64,000 nucleotides of DNA. Source: Seohaeicola_A nanhaiensis (GTDB lineage: Bacteria; Pseudomonadota; Alphaproteobacteria; Rhodobacterales; Rhodobacteraceae). Both the position numbers and the translations under genes were made by a program. The DNA lies in NCBI RefSeq assembly GCF_042654245.1, contig NZ_JBHSGI010000004.1:124001-188000 (forward strand), written 5' to 3'. Positions 53,173 to 62,324 of the stretch are shown here, in pieces. Below the pieces are notes generated by a model, which ran no database searches, was not told the origin of the DNA, and saw only the letters and a program-made list of their open reading frames with translations. Numbering within the stretch: position 1 is the stretch's first letter; the number at the start of each line of letters is the position of its first letter.

Positions 53173-54137
53173 TGGGAGACGATCATGAACATGGGCACGG
53201 GCATGGTCATAGCCACGCACATGGACACGCGGGGCATTCGCACGGCCCGACCTTCTCGGCCAATGACACGCCCGAGGCGCGCCGGTCCAAGGAACGCGCT
53301 ATCCTCATCGCCGCAGTCCTGACGGGCTGCTTCATGGGGGCCGAGGTTATCGGCGGGCTCGTCTCCGGATCGCTCGCGCTTCTGGCCGACGCGGGCCACA
53401 TGCTGACCGACTTCGCCTCGCTCCTGCTGGCCTGGTTCGCCTTCCGGCTGGCGCGGCGACCGGCCGACTGGAAGCGGACCTACGGCTTCGACCGCTTCTC
53501 GGTGCTGGCCGCCTTCGTGAACGGGCTCACGCTGTTCGCCATCGCGGGGTGGATCATCTTCGAGGCCGTCCAACGCCTGCGCGATCCGCACGACGTGCTG
53601 GGCGGGCTGATGCTCTGGGTCGCCGTGGGGGGACTCTTGGTGAACGTTCTAGCTTTCTGGGTGCTCAGCCGCGCGGAGGGAGACAATCTCAACGTCCGTG
53701 CCGCCGCCCTGCACGTCATGGGCGATCTGCTCGGCTCGGTTGCGGCGATTGCGGCCTCCCTCATCATCATCTGGACAGGTTGGACCCCCATCGATCCGAT
53801 CCTGTCGGTGCTGGTCGCCCTCCTCATTCTGCGCTCGGCGTGGTCCGTGGTGCTTGAGAGCGGCCACATCCTGCTGGAAGGCGCGCCCGCCGGCTTCGAT
53901 CCCCGCGCCGTCGCGGCCGACCTGGAAGCCACGCTGCCCGGCGTGGCCCGCGCCCATCACGTCCACGCCTGGTCGATCACTCAGGAACGGCCCATGGCCA
54001 CGCTGGAGGTCGAACTCGCGCCGGGCGCGGTGGCGGACGACGTGCGCCGCGCCGTGAAAGGCCGCGTGCGCGAGACGACCGGGATGGAGCATGTAACAGT
54101 CGAGGTGACAGCAGGTGCAGCGCGCAAGAGGGACTAA
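53172..54137 (+). CDS. Cation diffusion facilitator (CzcD/ZitB type) zinc exporter
   Basis: A 321-residue inner-membrane exporter with six helices. The His-rich N-terminus (HEHGHGHGHSHAHGHAGHSH) binds metal. The site in helix 2 is DAGHMLTD (H76, D80), and a second is HVMGDLLGS in helix 5. A C-terminal cytoplasmic domain follows. Family members move Zn2+ (and Cd2+ or Co2+) out in exchange for protons. GGAGG precedes ATG 53172. It is under the MerR-type promoter. Confidence 0.92.
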   Translation: MGDDHEHGHGHGHSHAHGHAGHSHGPTFSANDTPEARRSKERAILIAAVLTGCFMGAEVIGGLVSGSLALLADAGHMLTDFASLLLAWFAFRLARRPADWKRTYGFDRFSVLAAFVNGLTLFAIAGWIIFEAVQRLRDPHDVLGGLMLWVAVGGLLVNVLAFWVLSRAEGDNLNVRAAALHVMGDLLGSVAAIAASLIIIWTGWTPIDPILSVLVALLILRSAWSVVLESGHILLEGAPAGFDPRAVAADLEATLPGVARAHHVHAWSITQERPMATLEVELAPGAVADDVRRAVKGRVRETTGMEHVTVEVTAGAARKRD

Positions 54138-54449
54138 GCGCTATCCGTCCCCAAGCAAGAACGGGCCATAGGCTTGTCCGAACAAACCAGGCCTTCGCAC
54201 GTAGCTTCGCGAAAGCCCTGGTTTGTCCGAGGTTTATTGCTGCTGTCATCGCGAGATGCAGCGGCGACGCTTCCGCCGATGAGGAAAGCGCGGGCGGATC
54301 TCCCTCCCCAGACGGATGCTGCACGCTGGCGCGCACGGCCGCTTCGGGAACGTCGTGCCGCGGCGTCGGTCCCCCCGCCGAAGGTCCGCTCAGGGCCGTG
54401 AGCGACGGCCGCCGCTACATGCGAGGCGCACGACCCGCTGCGCCGCCGG
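54138..54449. other. Intergenic region with inverted repeat
   Basis: Arms ACAAACCAGG (54182-54191) and CCTGGTTTGT (54217-54226) are perfect and enclose a partly paired 25-base loop. It could end CDF transcription or be a repeat-element remnant. No gene is seen in the rest. Confidence 0.45.
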
Positions 54450-54944
54450 ATGACTGCTCCGAGCCCTATCCTATCAAACGCTTGGATTGACTTGCCTCTT
54501 ACAGTCGGATTGCCTGTCCGTATGCTTATCTATCAATTTGTAACTCCCGATGCGCCGATTTCTGTCCCCGCTCATCTCGGTAGATATAAATGCCTTCTGC
54601 TAATCGAGCGATCAGTGGCAGAAACCCTTCGAAATGAAGTTAGCCTAATGCTGGTCGATACCGGCTGTGCCTATGCCATGGCAGGGGGACTCGATTGCTC
54701 GCTCTGGGAAGAAAGCATTGACTGGGCCAATATCGAGCAGTTCAAGGATTGCAGGATTCCCGACGACCGGTTCGTAATAACGACTTCGCACGACATTGAA
54801 ACTATTCAGGAGATGCTAACGTTTGCAAAAGTTTGCGCGGCAGTTTCATATACAAATGAACCGCTCAATGACCTCTTGGTTCTCGATTTCTCACTGGAGA
54901 ACCGGGCCGAATTCATCCAGGCGGCCTACGACCAAGCGGAATAG
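54450..54944 (+). CDS. Hypothetical protein, DUF7684-like
   Basis: A 164-residue cytosolic protein. The pattern CLLLIERSVAETLRNEVSLM, then MAGGLDCSLWEESIDWANIE and IPDDRFVITTSH, resembles a family of small hypothetical proteins (DUF7684-type) seen in varied bacteria. ATG 54450 is used; ATG 54522 would give about 140 residues, nearer that family. Its base composition is lower in GC than the flanks, consistent with transfer. Function unknown. Confidence 0.6.
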   Translation: MTAPSPILSNAWIDLPLTVGLPVRMLIYQFVTPDAPISVPAHLGRYKCLLLIERSVAETLRNEVSLMLVDTGCAYAMAGGLDCSLWEESIDWANIEQFKDCRIPDDRFVITTSHDIETIQEMLTFAKVCAAVSYTNEPLNDLLVLDFSLENRAEFIQAAYDQAE

Positions 54945-55092
54945 ACTCTGACTGGCAAGCAGATGAAACGAAAGGCAGATTCGTCACGCTAAGCCGACCT
55001 TGATCGGTGCTCGGTGCCGTGAGAACTCGACTGGAACGGTCAGATGACCGCTTGGAGCCCGTTGCGGGCCTCGATCATCCGGATTCGAAATT

Positions 55093-55854
55093 TCAGACTT
55101 CATACTTATCGAACCACTGACATATCAGGCTAGGCATTAGTCTGCTAAGTTCTTCGAAGTTCTCCTTCGGTGCGAATCTGGCGCAAGTCAATTCAACGAG
55201 CGATTTGCATGCCGACAGATAGTCCAGTCGCTTGTCTGCCAACTGAACCGACGTTAGAAACAGAGCCTCCAGCGACCGAAGTTTGGAGAGGGGCCGCAAG
55301 GTTGCAATCTTCTGAGGTGTGTACATTGAACCCTCGACGCCGAGTCGAATAAGCTTGGTTGCATCTGAAAGAAAATCAAGTGTTGTCAAGTTTCGGGCGT
55401 GTTCAATGTAAAGTCCTTCAAGACCTGCATGACTAGTCAAGTGACTGAAGTCTTGGACTCGAAGAACCTCCTGCAGTCGAAGCACACGCAGTTTCTTGAG
55501 CCTTAACAGAGGACTTAAATCGTGAGCACTGATGATGGAGAGACTTAGCAATTCTAGATTCTCAATGTCGCAGATTTCGTCCAAGAACCCTTGATTGACC
55601 TGCCTTGCCTTAAGATATTTGAGCTTCTTCAAACTCGAAATGCCTTTGTATGAATTCTTATCCCTGTAGAACAGGGCAGCCTCCGAACCTTCCGAAATCT
55701 CGGCCAATCGTGTCACATAGCGGTCAAGTCCGGAAAAGTTGAAACTATCGCGCGGCACAGATTCGACTCCGAAAGAAATCCTTGGAGCAGGAAGCCAGAT
55801 AGAATAAAGGATTGCAACGGTGCCGCTTGAGGGGAACGACGGCTTTGTCCGCAC
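55093..55854 (-). CDS. Leucine-rich repeat protein
   Basis: A 253-residue protein with at least six LRR-like units of LxxLxxLxLxxxxx spacing (ISSLKKLKYLKA, IENLELLSLSIIS, LLRLKKLRVLRLQ, AGLEGLYIEHARN, ATKLIRLGVEG, LRSLEALFLTS). No signal peptide or membrane helix. The gene is clearly poorer in GC than the core genome and faces the hypothetical gene at 54450 (convergent). LRR proteins serve in binding or immunity roles, but no partner is proven here. Confidence 0.75.
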   Translation of the reverse strand: MRTKPSFPSSGTVAILYSIWLPAPRISFGVESVPRDSFNFSGLDRYVTRLAEISEGSEAALFYRDKNSYKGISSLKKLKYLKARQVNQGFLDEICDIENLELLSLSIISAHDLSPLLRLKKLRVLRLQEVLRVQDFSHLTSHAGLEGLYIEHARNLTTLDFLSDATKLIRLGVEGSMYTPQKIATLRPLSKLRSLEALFLTSVQLADKRLDYLSACKSLVELTCARFAPKENFEELSRLMPSLICQWFDKYEV

Positions 55855-55982
55855 TGCTGACCTTCGGGCTTTGGACTATGCTGCGCGGCGTCATGAAGGT
55901 CCGGTACGGGGAAGCCGCGCTGCGGCAATGGTGATCCTGGCCAATGACCGCTGTGGGCCGGGACCAGACGTGACCTCGACCT

Positions 55983-56487
55983 AGCTCGAAAGGCAGCTCA
56001 CTCGCTGAAGCTCAGGTTTGTGGTGATTACGACGCTGGTGCATCTGTAGAGCTTGCTCAGCAGGTGGAACAGCAACGCCCCGCCCGAAGCGCGGAACGGC
56101 CGGTATCCCAGTTCTTCGAGGATTACCAAATCGAGTCTGGTCAGGCTTTCGGCGATCTGCCGTGCCTTGCCTTCGCCATTTTATGTTCGACGGCATTGAC
56201 CAGCTCAATCGTGGAGAAGAAGCGAACCTTGCTGCGGCGGTGTTCGATGGCCTTGTCGCCGAGGGCGGTCGCGACATGGGTCTTGCCGGTGCCAGGACCG
56301 CCGATCAGCACGATGTTTTGCGCGCCTTCGATCAACTTGCAGCGGTGCAGAGCTCTGACGGTGGCCTCATTGACCTCGCTGGCGGAGAAATCAAAGCCTG
56401 CGAGGCCCTTGTAGGCTGGGAAGCGTGCGGCTTCGTGCGATTGGCGATGGAGCGCACTTCACGTTCAGCGAGTTCGGCCTTCATCAT
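55983..56487 (-). pseudogene. istB: IS21-type istB remnant with frameshifts and nonsense codon
   Basis: Three frames carry successive IstB pieces: AELAEREVRSIA, then FDFSASEVNEATVRALHRCK and NIVLIGGPGTGKTHVATALG (the P-loop), then LTRLDLVILEELGYRPFRAS up to VVITTNLSFSE, where TGA (56000-55998) replaces the normal Trp. So at least two frameshifts and one stop disrupt it. istA is not present. It marks a dead IS21-family insertion. Confidence 0.85.
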
Positions 56488-56980
56488 TTACGACAGGATC
56501 GGGGTGGCGGCTTCAAACGCCGGATCGCCTTGCTCGATCGGGTCGATGTCCGCGTCAACGCGTCGTGGATGAAGCAAGCCCGTCAGCGCACGCAGCGCCG
56601 GCGATCACGCCACACTGGCCTGGCGCCGTGGCGCTGAGGGCGCCCTCCTTGTCCGCCTTCCTGGTCCGAATGAACTTCACAGTTTTCGCCTCCGAGGCGT
56701 GTGGATTTTCCACTAGAGGCTTTGGGGATTCTGGCGTCGCCTTGAAGGTAGCAGCTCGGACTTTCCGCTCATCCTTTTGCTTGCGAGCAAATTCGGCGAC
56801 ACTGTCAGGAAGAGCTGAGGTGGCCCTGCGGATGCTTAGAACACCATGAACAGCATCAGAGTTCCCCTTTCGAACCGCCTTTTCGGGGTTCTCGGAAAGG
56901 CCCAGATCGACGACGCCTTGTTTCGAGCGTCATAAAACCTTCACTTGCCGCCAGCCCGGTATTTCATTATTACGTGAAAA
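56488..56980. other. Region between istB remnant and arsenic operon
   Basis: Nearly 500 bases without a confident gene. On the minus strand 56555-56929 is open for 125 codons (contains VVDLGLSENPEKAVRK) but has no usable start; it may be the tail of a lost gene. Just before the arsenic operon, TTTCA-N8-TGAAA (56962-56979) abuts the start codon. Confidence 0.4.
56962..56979. promoter_or_regulatory. Dyad adjoining the arsR-arsC start, possible ArsR site
   Basis: TTTCA (56962-56966) and TGAAA (56975-56979) with eight bases between them end one base before ATG 56981. A repressor bound here could block both transcription and the ribosome site. No Shine-Dalgarno sequence is visible. Confidence 0.35.
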
Positions 56981-57814
56981 ATGGAAAAAACGATCTCCAA
57001 CCAACTGTCCACTCTCGGCCACCCCCAAAGGCTGGCCATATTCCGCTTGCTGATGCGCCGCTATCCGGACCGGGTTCCGGCCGGCGAACTGGCGGCAGCG
57101 CTGGAGGTGAAGGCGAGCACCATGTCCACCTACCTGTCTGCATTGACGAGGGAGGACCTCGTGGAACAGCAGAGGTTGAGGACGTCGCTTCTCTACTCCA
57201 TCAACATGACCACGGCGCAACGGCTGTTCGGATACCTATTCAGCGATTGTTGCCGTAGCCGCCCTGAAATCTGCATGCCCCTTAGCGCAGGATCCTCTGT
57301 CATGACTGATCGCAAATACAACGTGCTGTTCGTTTGCACCGGAAATTCTGCCCGGTCCATCTTCGCCGAAAGCCTCCTTCGCAAACTCGCCAACGACAGG
57401 TTCAACGCCTATTCGGCCGGGACCAAACCACAGTCCGAGCTCAATCCGTTTGCCTTGCAGGTCCTGAAGGACAAAGGGCACGACATCTCAAGCCTGCGAT
57501 CCAAGAACGTTTCAGAGTTCAGTGTTCCTGACGCGCCGGCTCTGGATTTCGTCTTCACCGTCTGCAACCAGGCTGCAAACGAAGAGTGCCCCGCATGGGA
57601 AGGACAACCGATCAGCGGCCATTGGGGCATGCCTGACCCGGTCAAGGCCGAGGGCACGGATGCCGAGAAAAGCTTGGCCTTCCAGCACGCATACGGCGCC
57701 CTGAAGCGTCGGATCGAGGCGTTCGCTTCGCTGCCGATGGAGAGCCTCGACCGCATCGGCCTGCAATCGGCGGTCGACAAAATTGGTCGCATCAGTTCGG
57801 AAATGCCCGCATGA
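56981..57814 (+). CDS. ArsR repressor-ArsC arsenate reductase fusion
   Basis: A 277-residue two-domain protein. Residues 1-90 form an ArsR winged helix with C90, C91 and C98 (DCCRSRPEIC) as likely As(III) ligands. From about 110, KYNVLFVCTGNSARSIFAES begins a thioredoxin-type arsenate reductase/low-molecular-weight phosphatase domain with C119-x5-R125. An in-frame ATG at residue 108 could also allow a separate ArsC. It overlaps the GAPDH gene by ATGA. It would sense As(III) and reduce arsenate in one protein. Confidence 0.85.
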   Translation: MEKTISNQLSTLGHPQRLAIFRLLMRRYPDRVPAGELAAALEVKASTMSTYLSALTREDLVEQQRLRTSLLYSINMTTAQRLFGYLFSDCCRSRPEICMPLSAGSSVMTDRKYNVLFVCTGNSARSIFAESLLRKLANDRFNAYSAGTKPQSELNPFALQVLKDKGHDISSLRSKNVSEFSVPDAPALDFVFTVCNQAANEECPAWEGQPISGHWGMPDPVKAEGTDAEKSLAFQHAYGALKRRIEAFASLPMESLDRIGLQSAVDKIGRISSEMPA

Positions 57815-58809
57815 CGACCTACGCACTGAACGGTCTCGGCCGTATGGGTAAACTTGCCCTTCGCCCCTTGCTGGAAAGAGGTGCCAAGATCGCCTGGATC
57901 AACGATGCCGTCGGCGATCCGGAGATGCATGCACACCTGCTGGAGTTCGACACCGTGCATGGCCGGTGGCAGGCGGACTTTGCGCATGACGTCGACAGCG
58001 TGACCATCAATGGCACGCGGATCCCCTTCATCGGGACGAAATTTCTGACCGATCTGCCGCTGGAAGGAGTCGATGTGGTAATCGACTGCACTGGCGTCTT
58101 CAAGACCGAGGCCAAGCTCGCCGCGTATTTCGAAGCAGGTGTGAAGAAGGTCGTCGTATCCGCTCCTGTGAAGGAAGGCCGGACGGCGAACATCGTCATG
58201 GGGGTCAACCACGAGACCTACGATCCGGCGCAGCACCGTATCGTCACCGCCGCGTCCTGCACGACGAACTGCCTCGCGCCGGTCGTGAAGGTGGTGCACG
58301 AGACCTTCGGGATCAAGCATGGCTCCATGACGACGATACATGACGTGACCAACACTCAGACCATCGTCGACCGCCCGGCCAAAGACCTGCGCCGTGCACG
58401 GTCCGCGCTGAACTCGCTGATCCCGACGACCACCGGGTCGGCCACGGCGATCACGCTGATCTATCCGGAGCTCAAGGGCCGCTTGAACGGCCATGCCGTC
58501 CGGGTGCCGCTGCTGAACGCTTCGCTGACCGACTGCGTGTTCGAGTTGGAGCGCGAGACAACGGTTGAGGAGGTCAACGCCGCGTTCCAAGTCGCTGCGA
58601 ATGGTCCGCTGCAGGGCATTCTTGGCTACGAGACGCGTCCGCTGGTGTCTTCCGACTACACCAACGACCCGCGGTCCTCGATCATCGACGCGCCCTCGAC
58701 CATGGTGGTCAATGGCACCCAGCTGAAGGTCTACGCCTGGTATGACAACGAATGGGGATATGCCTGCCGTCTGGTGGACGTGGCGCTGATGGTCGGGGCC
58801 TCATTGTGA
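57811..58809 (+). CDS. Arsenic-operon glyceraldehyde-3-phosphate dehydrogenase
   Basis: A 332-residue GAPDH with catalytic C150 in SCTTNC and the usual NGLGRMGKLALRPL nucleotide-binding start. Next to ArsJ genes, this enzyme makes 1-arseno-3-phosphoglycerate from glyceraldehyde 3-phosphate and arsenate, which ArsJ exports (known for arsJ-gapdh pairs). It overlaps arsR-arsC by ATGA and arsJ by GTGA. It is therefore a resistance enzyme rather than the glycolytic copy. Confidence 0.9.
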   Translation: MTTYALNGLGRMGKLALRPLLERGAKIAWINDAVGDPEMHAHLLEFDTVHGRWQADFAHDVDSVTINGTRIPFIGTKFLTDLPLEGVDVVIDCTGVFKTEAKLAAYFEAGVKKVVVSAPVKEGRTANIVMGVNHETYDPAQHRIVTAASCTTNCLAPVVKVVHETFGIKHGSMTTIHDVTNTQTIVDRPAKDLRRARSALNSLIPTTTGSATAITLIYPELKGRLNGHAVRVPLLNASLTDCVFELERETTVEEVNAAFQVAANGPLQGILGYETRPLVSSDYTNDPRSSIIDAPSTMVVNGTQLKVYAWYDNEWGYACRLVDVALMVGASL

Positions 58810-60071
58810 GCGACCGGCCGGAAGGCCTGTCGGCCTACATCGCCGTCACGGCGGCCTACTGGGCCTTCATGCTGACCGACGGGGCGTTGCGGATGCTGGT
58901 GCTTCTGCACTTCCACACGCTCGGCTTCAGCCCGGTGCAGCTGGCCTACCTCTTCGTCCTCTACGAGGTAGCGGGGATGATCACCAACCTGACCGCCGGA
59001 TGGATCGCGTTGCGCTTCGGCCTGACGTCGACGCTCTACGCCGGACTCGGGTTGCAGGTGCTGGCCCTGATGGCGCTGGCACAGCTAGATCCGGGCTGGA
59101 GCATCGCCGTTTCCGTCGCGTTCGTGATGTGCGTGCAGGGCTTGTCGGGGGTGGCGAAGGATCTTGCCAAGATGTCCTCGAAATCTGCAGTAAAGCTGCT
59201 GGCTCCTTCGGAGAGCGGAGGGCTGTTCCGTTGGGTCGCCGTGTTGACGGGATCGAAGAACGCGGTGAAGGGCGTCGGCTTCCTGCTTGGCGCGGCGCTG
59301 CTGGCCGGGGTGGGCTTCGACTGGGCCGTGCTGGCGATGGCCCTTGTGCTGGGGGCGATCTTGCTGGCCGTTGTGTTGCTCATGCCGTCGGGTCTGCCGA
59401 AAGGGAAGAAGGGCACCAAATTCTCCGAAGTCATTTCGAAATCCGCGAACGTCAACTGGCTGTCGGCGGCCCGCGTGTTTATGTTCGGAGCGCGGGATGT
59501 CTGGTTCGTCGTCGGCATTCCAATCTACTTCTACGCCGTGCTCTCCGACGGGACCGAAGCGGGCAACCGCACCGCGTTCTTCCTGATAGGGACGTTCATG
59601 GCGGTCTGGATCATCCTTTACGGGATGGTGCAGGCCAGCTCCCCGAGGATCCTGCGCGCCTCCACGCGGCCGGAGGGCGAGCTGATCCGAGCAGCCCGCA
59701 GCTGGGCCTTCGCGCTCTTCGTCGTGCCAGCCGCGCTGACCGTCGCGGTGGCTCTGTCACCCGCGCCCCAGACTTGGCTCACGGCGACGCTGGTTGTGGG
59801 CCTTCTGATGTTCGGCGCGCTCTTCGCGGTTAACTCATCGCTTCATTCCTACCTCATTCTGGCGTTCTCAAAGTCCGAACGGGTCACGATGGACGTGGGC
59901 TTCTATTACATGGCCAATGCAGGCGGTCGACTGATCGGCACGCTTCTCTCCGGCCTGACCTACCAGATCGGCGGGCTGACCCTCGTCATGGCGACGGCCG
60001 CGACCATGGTTTTACTGGCGGCTTTGACCTCGGGTCGCCTGACAGATCAGGCAAATGAGGTGACGGCATGA
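58806..60071 (+). CDS. arsJ: ArsJ organoarsenical efflux permease (MFS)
   Basis: A 421-residue MFS transporter with twelve hydrophobic segments, beginning SDRPEGLSAYIAVTAAYWAF. It is the partner of the preceding GAPDH in expelling 1-arseno-3-phosphoglycerate. GTG 58806 overlaps the GAPDH stop; an upstream ATG in the GAPDH coding region is rejected. The KDLAKMSSKSAVKLLAP stretch is typical of ArsJ. It ends the arsenic operon. Confidence 0.9.
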   Translation: MSDRPEGLSAYIAVTAAYWAFMLTDGALRMLVLLHFHTLGFSPVQLAYLFVLYEVAGMITNLTAGWIALRFGLTSTLYAGLGLQVLALMALAQLDPGWSIAVSVAFVMCVQGLSGVAKDLAKMSSKSAVKLLAPSESGGLFRWVAVLTGSKNAVKGVGFLLGAALLAGVGFDWAVLAMALVLGAILLAVVLLMPSGLPKGKKGTKFSEVISKSANVNWLSAARVFMFGARDVWFVVGIPIYFYAVLSDGTEAGNRTAFFLIGTFMAVWIILYGMVQASSPRILRASTRPEGELIRAARSWAFALFVVPAALTVAVALSPAPQTWLTATLVVGLLMFGALFAVNSSLHSYLILAFSKSERVTMDVGFYYMANAGGRLIGTLLSGLTYQIGGLTLVMATAATMVLLAALTSGRLTDQANEVTA

Positions 60072-60189
60072 CCGTGGGGTTGGCGATCTCCACGGGCCAA
60101 CCTAGGTCCGATCCCCCGCAGCCTGACACCTTCATCTAGACTTCAAGTAACCTGCCGAGTGGTGCACGCGAACCGGACGGTCCGTCTTG

Positions 60190-60300
60190 CTCTGCCTGCT
60201 GAAAGCTGGACCGTTTGAAGCTGGAGTTTTCGGCTGAGCTTTCCTGGCTGGGAGAGGAGCGGAAACGCATGAAGGCATCGAAGTTCACGGACGCTAGTTG
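60190..60300 (+). mobile_element. IS3-type transposase 5' remnant
   Basis: ATG 60269 begins MKASKFTDA, the usual first residues of IS3-family OrfA, preceded by GAGAGGAGC. The match breaks off after about nine codons and the remaining transposase is absent. The upstream 70 bases are likely the old left end of the element. Confidence 0.55.
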
Positions 60301-60540
60301 GCGTCCTTCCCCGCCTCAAGCCAGGTTTGTTTGGCAAGACCCAGCGGTGTTAAGGGCGAGGGCAGCAGGCTTGCCCTCTCAGCTTTCGGTGGCGGGCAGA
60401 TAGATCAAGCCGATGTAGCATTCGAGCCGGGGCACGGACAGCGCGCCGCGCAAGCCCGGCACGAGGACACGGCCTGGCCAAGGCAACCGACATCGCGCGA
60501 TTGCGTGACTCGGTTCGGAATGAGCACTGAGGTAGGTTAG

Positions 60541-60830
60541 GCGGTGCTGGAGACACAACAGCTGGAGTCAATCATTCCGGCGCGGCAAGACCTGACGCGC
60601 AACCATTCCGAGGCCACCGACCGCGAGATCGACCTCGCCATCCGGGACCCTGATCCGCGAGGAATTCGAGGTCGCTGAAACGCTGCTGAAGTCGCATCGC
60701 GCCGATCTCGTCGCCAGTGAAAGGCTGCTGATCAAGCGGGAAACCGTCACGTCCAACGATTTCGCTCCGCTGCGCCGCCAGGCCAGTTCCACCCTGCGGC
60801 AGCAGTTCGGTTCTGCATGGAAAGGCGGCT
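60541..60830 (+). pseudogene. FtsH-like C-terminal fragment with frameshift
   Basis: Two frames contain HSEATDREIDLAIRD and then LIREEFEVAETLLKSHRADL, LLIKRETVTSNDFAPLRR. The pattern (D-x-E-I-x-x-x-I, AxxxL-x-x-H-R-x-x-L, L-L-x-x-E-T) resembles the C-terminal helices of FtsH-type AAA proteases. The AAA and peptidase parts are missing, and a one-base shift lies between the two pieces. The assignment is tentative. Confidence 0.4.
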
Positions 60831-60831
60831 C

Positions 60832-62106
60832 TCACGCCCGGCCCAGACCCGGCCAGAGCAGGAATCCCGCCAGTCCGGAGCCGAAGGCCGCCAGCGTGGC
60901 GGCGCCGAAGGGAAGCCAGAACCGTCGTGGACCCAGCACGGCCGCCAGACTCAGCCGCGCCAGAGCGTTCAGAGCGACCGCCGCGCAGACCGAGGACGCG
61001 GCCGCCCGTGCCGCAATACCCTGATCCATCAGCCTGAGCGAGGTCAGCGTGGCGACATCCACATCGAACAGGCCGGACAGGGCCGAAGCTGCCAGCGCGC
61101 TCGAGCTTCCGAACCGGTCCGAAAGCGCCGCGCCCAGTACCGAGACCGCACCGAAGAAGACGGCGAAACCGACCAGCGGAAAGAAGTCGAAGGGGTTGCT
61201 GGCCGGCCCCGCCGCGGCTTGGGCCACCCGCCGTCTTGCCAGCAGGGTGGCGCCGGCGACAGCGAACACGACGGCGGCGGGTAGCAATGCCGGAAGCACC
61301 TCGGGAAGGGCGCCGAACCCAACGATGGCGGTCAGGGCGATGACCCTGAGCACCGAGACCATGCAGGCCAATATCGACGCCCCGGTGCGTTCCGCCAGAT
61401 ACTGCCCGTCCGCAGCGCCCCGGGCCAGCGCGACAACGGTCGCGGTCGAAGAGACCAGGCCGCCCGCCAACCCGCTGATCATCAGGCCGCGCGCCGAACC
61501 CAACACGCGCACGGCAATATAGCCTGCATAGGAGATCGTTGCCGTCAGAACGGTCAGAAACCACACCTCCCAAGGGTTGAAGCCGCCCCAGGGATCAAGC
61601 GCGCGATCCGGCAACAGCGACAGACCGATCATCGTCATGGCGCCAAGTAGGATCGCCGAACGGACCTCGACCCAGGAAAGATGCTGGATGAAGCTGTGAA
61701 GCGCCGCCCGGCTGGCGAGCAGGGCCGCGACCGTCGCCCCCGACGCTGCGGCGATGCGATAGTCCCCCGCGACGGCCAGCGCGCCCAGCGTGAAAACCGA
61801 CAGCGCGGCAATCGCGGACGTAACGCTGAAATCCCCGTCGTGGGTGGCCTCGCGCAGCTTGAACGCCCCGAACACCCCGGCAAAGGCGAACAGGCCGGCA
61901 GCGAGTAACAGTTCCGACCCGAGGGGTTGCGACAGGGCCGCGGTCAGACCGCCAAGCAGCCCCGCAAGGCCGAAGGTCCTGAAACCCGCCGTTCGGCTTC
62001 CTTCTGCCGCGTCGCGCTCCCTCCAGCCGCGCTCCAGCCCAACTAGCAGCCCGATGGCGAGCGATAGAGCGATCCGGAATGCCAGTTCATCCGCATAGAG
62101 TTGCAT
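60832..62106 (-). CDS. MgtC/DUF4010 family membrane protein
   Basis: A 424-residue membrane protein. Residues 1-140 form a MgtC-like part (IALSLAIGLLVGLERGWRER, GFRTFGLAGLLGGLTA) and the rest a DUF4010 region with SGLAGGLVSSTATVVALARG and SALSGLFDVDVATLTSLRL. About twelve hydrophobic segments are visible. Such proteins are uncharacterised and often linked with metal or stress genes. I chose ATG 62106; a longer frame to 62208 has no support. Confidence 0.85.
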   Translation of the reverse strand: MQLYADELAFRIALSLAIGLLVGLERGWRERDAAEGSRTAGFRTFGLAGLLGGLTAALSQPLGSELLLAAGLFAFAGVFGAFKLREATHDGDFSVTSAIAALSVFTLGALAVAGDYRIAAASGATVAALLASRAALHSFIQHLSWVEVRSAILLGAMTMIGLSLLPDRALDPWGGFNPWEVWFLTVLTATISYAGYIAVRVLGSARGLMISGLAGGLVSSTATVVALARGAADGQYLAERTGASILACMVSVLRVIALTAIVGFGALPEVLPALLPAAVVFAVAGATLLARRRVAQAAAGPASNPFDFFPLVGFAVFFGAVSVLGAALSDRFGSSSALAASALSGLFDVDVATLTSLRLMDQGIAARAAASSVCAAVALNALARLSLAAVLGPRRFWLPFGAATLAAFGSGLAGFLLWPGLGRA

Positions 62107-62324
62107 TCGGCAGGTCTCCCCAGCAGCAATAAGGTCCGGGAACACTCCGAGTAGTGACCGTATCGCTTCCATCATGCGAGCGTTAGCTGGAACCAATCGA
62201 GCTGGCAATGATCCGGATCAAACGTAGAGCACCGTGGGGTTTTGCGGGTTTTCAGACCTAGGGTCAGGATGCATTGATTTCAGTCGTCCTGCGTGATTCA
62301 CGGCTCGAAAAACGGAGTGGTGAC

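Noticed and set aside
56555..56929. 125-codon open minus-strand frame
   Set aside because: No ATG, GTG or TTG start and no recognised family; listed only as a possible fragment.
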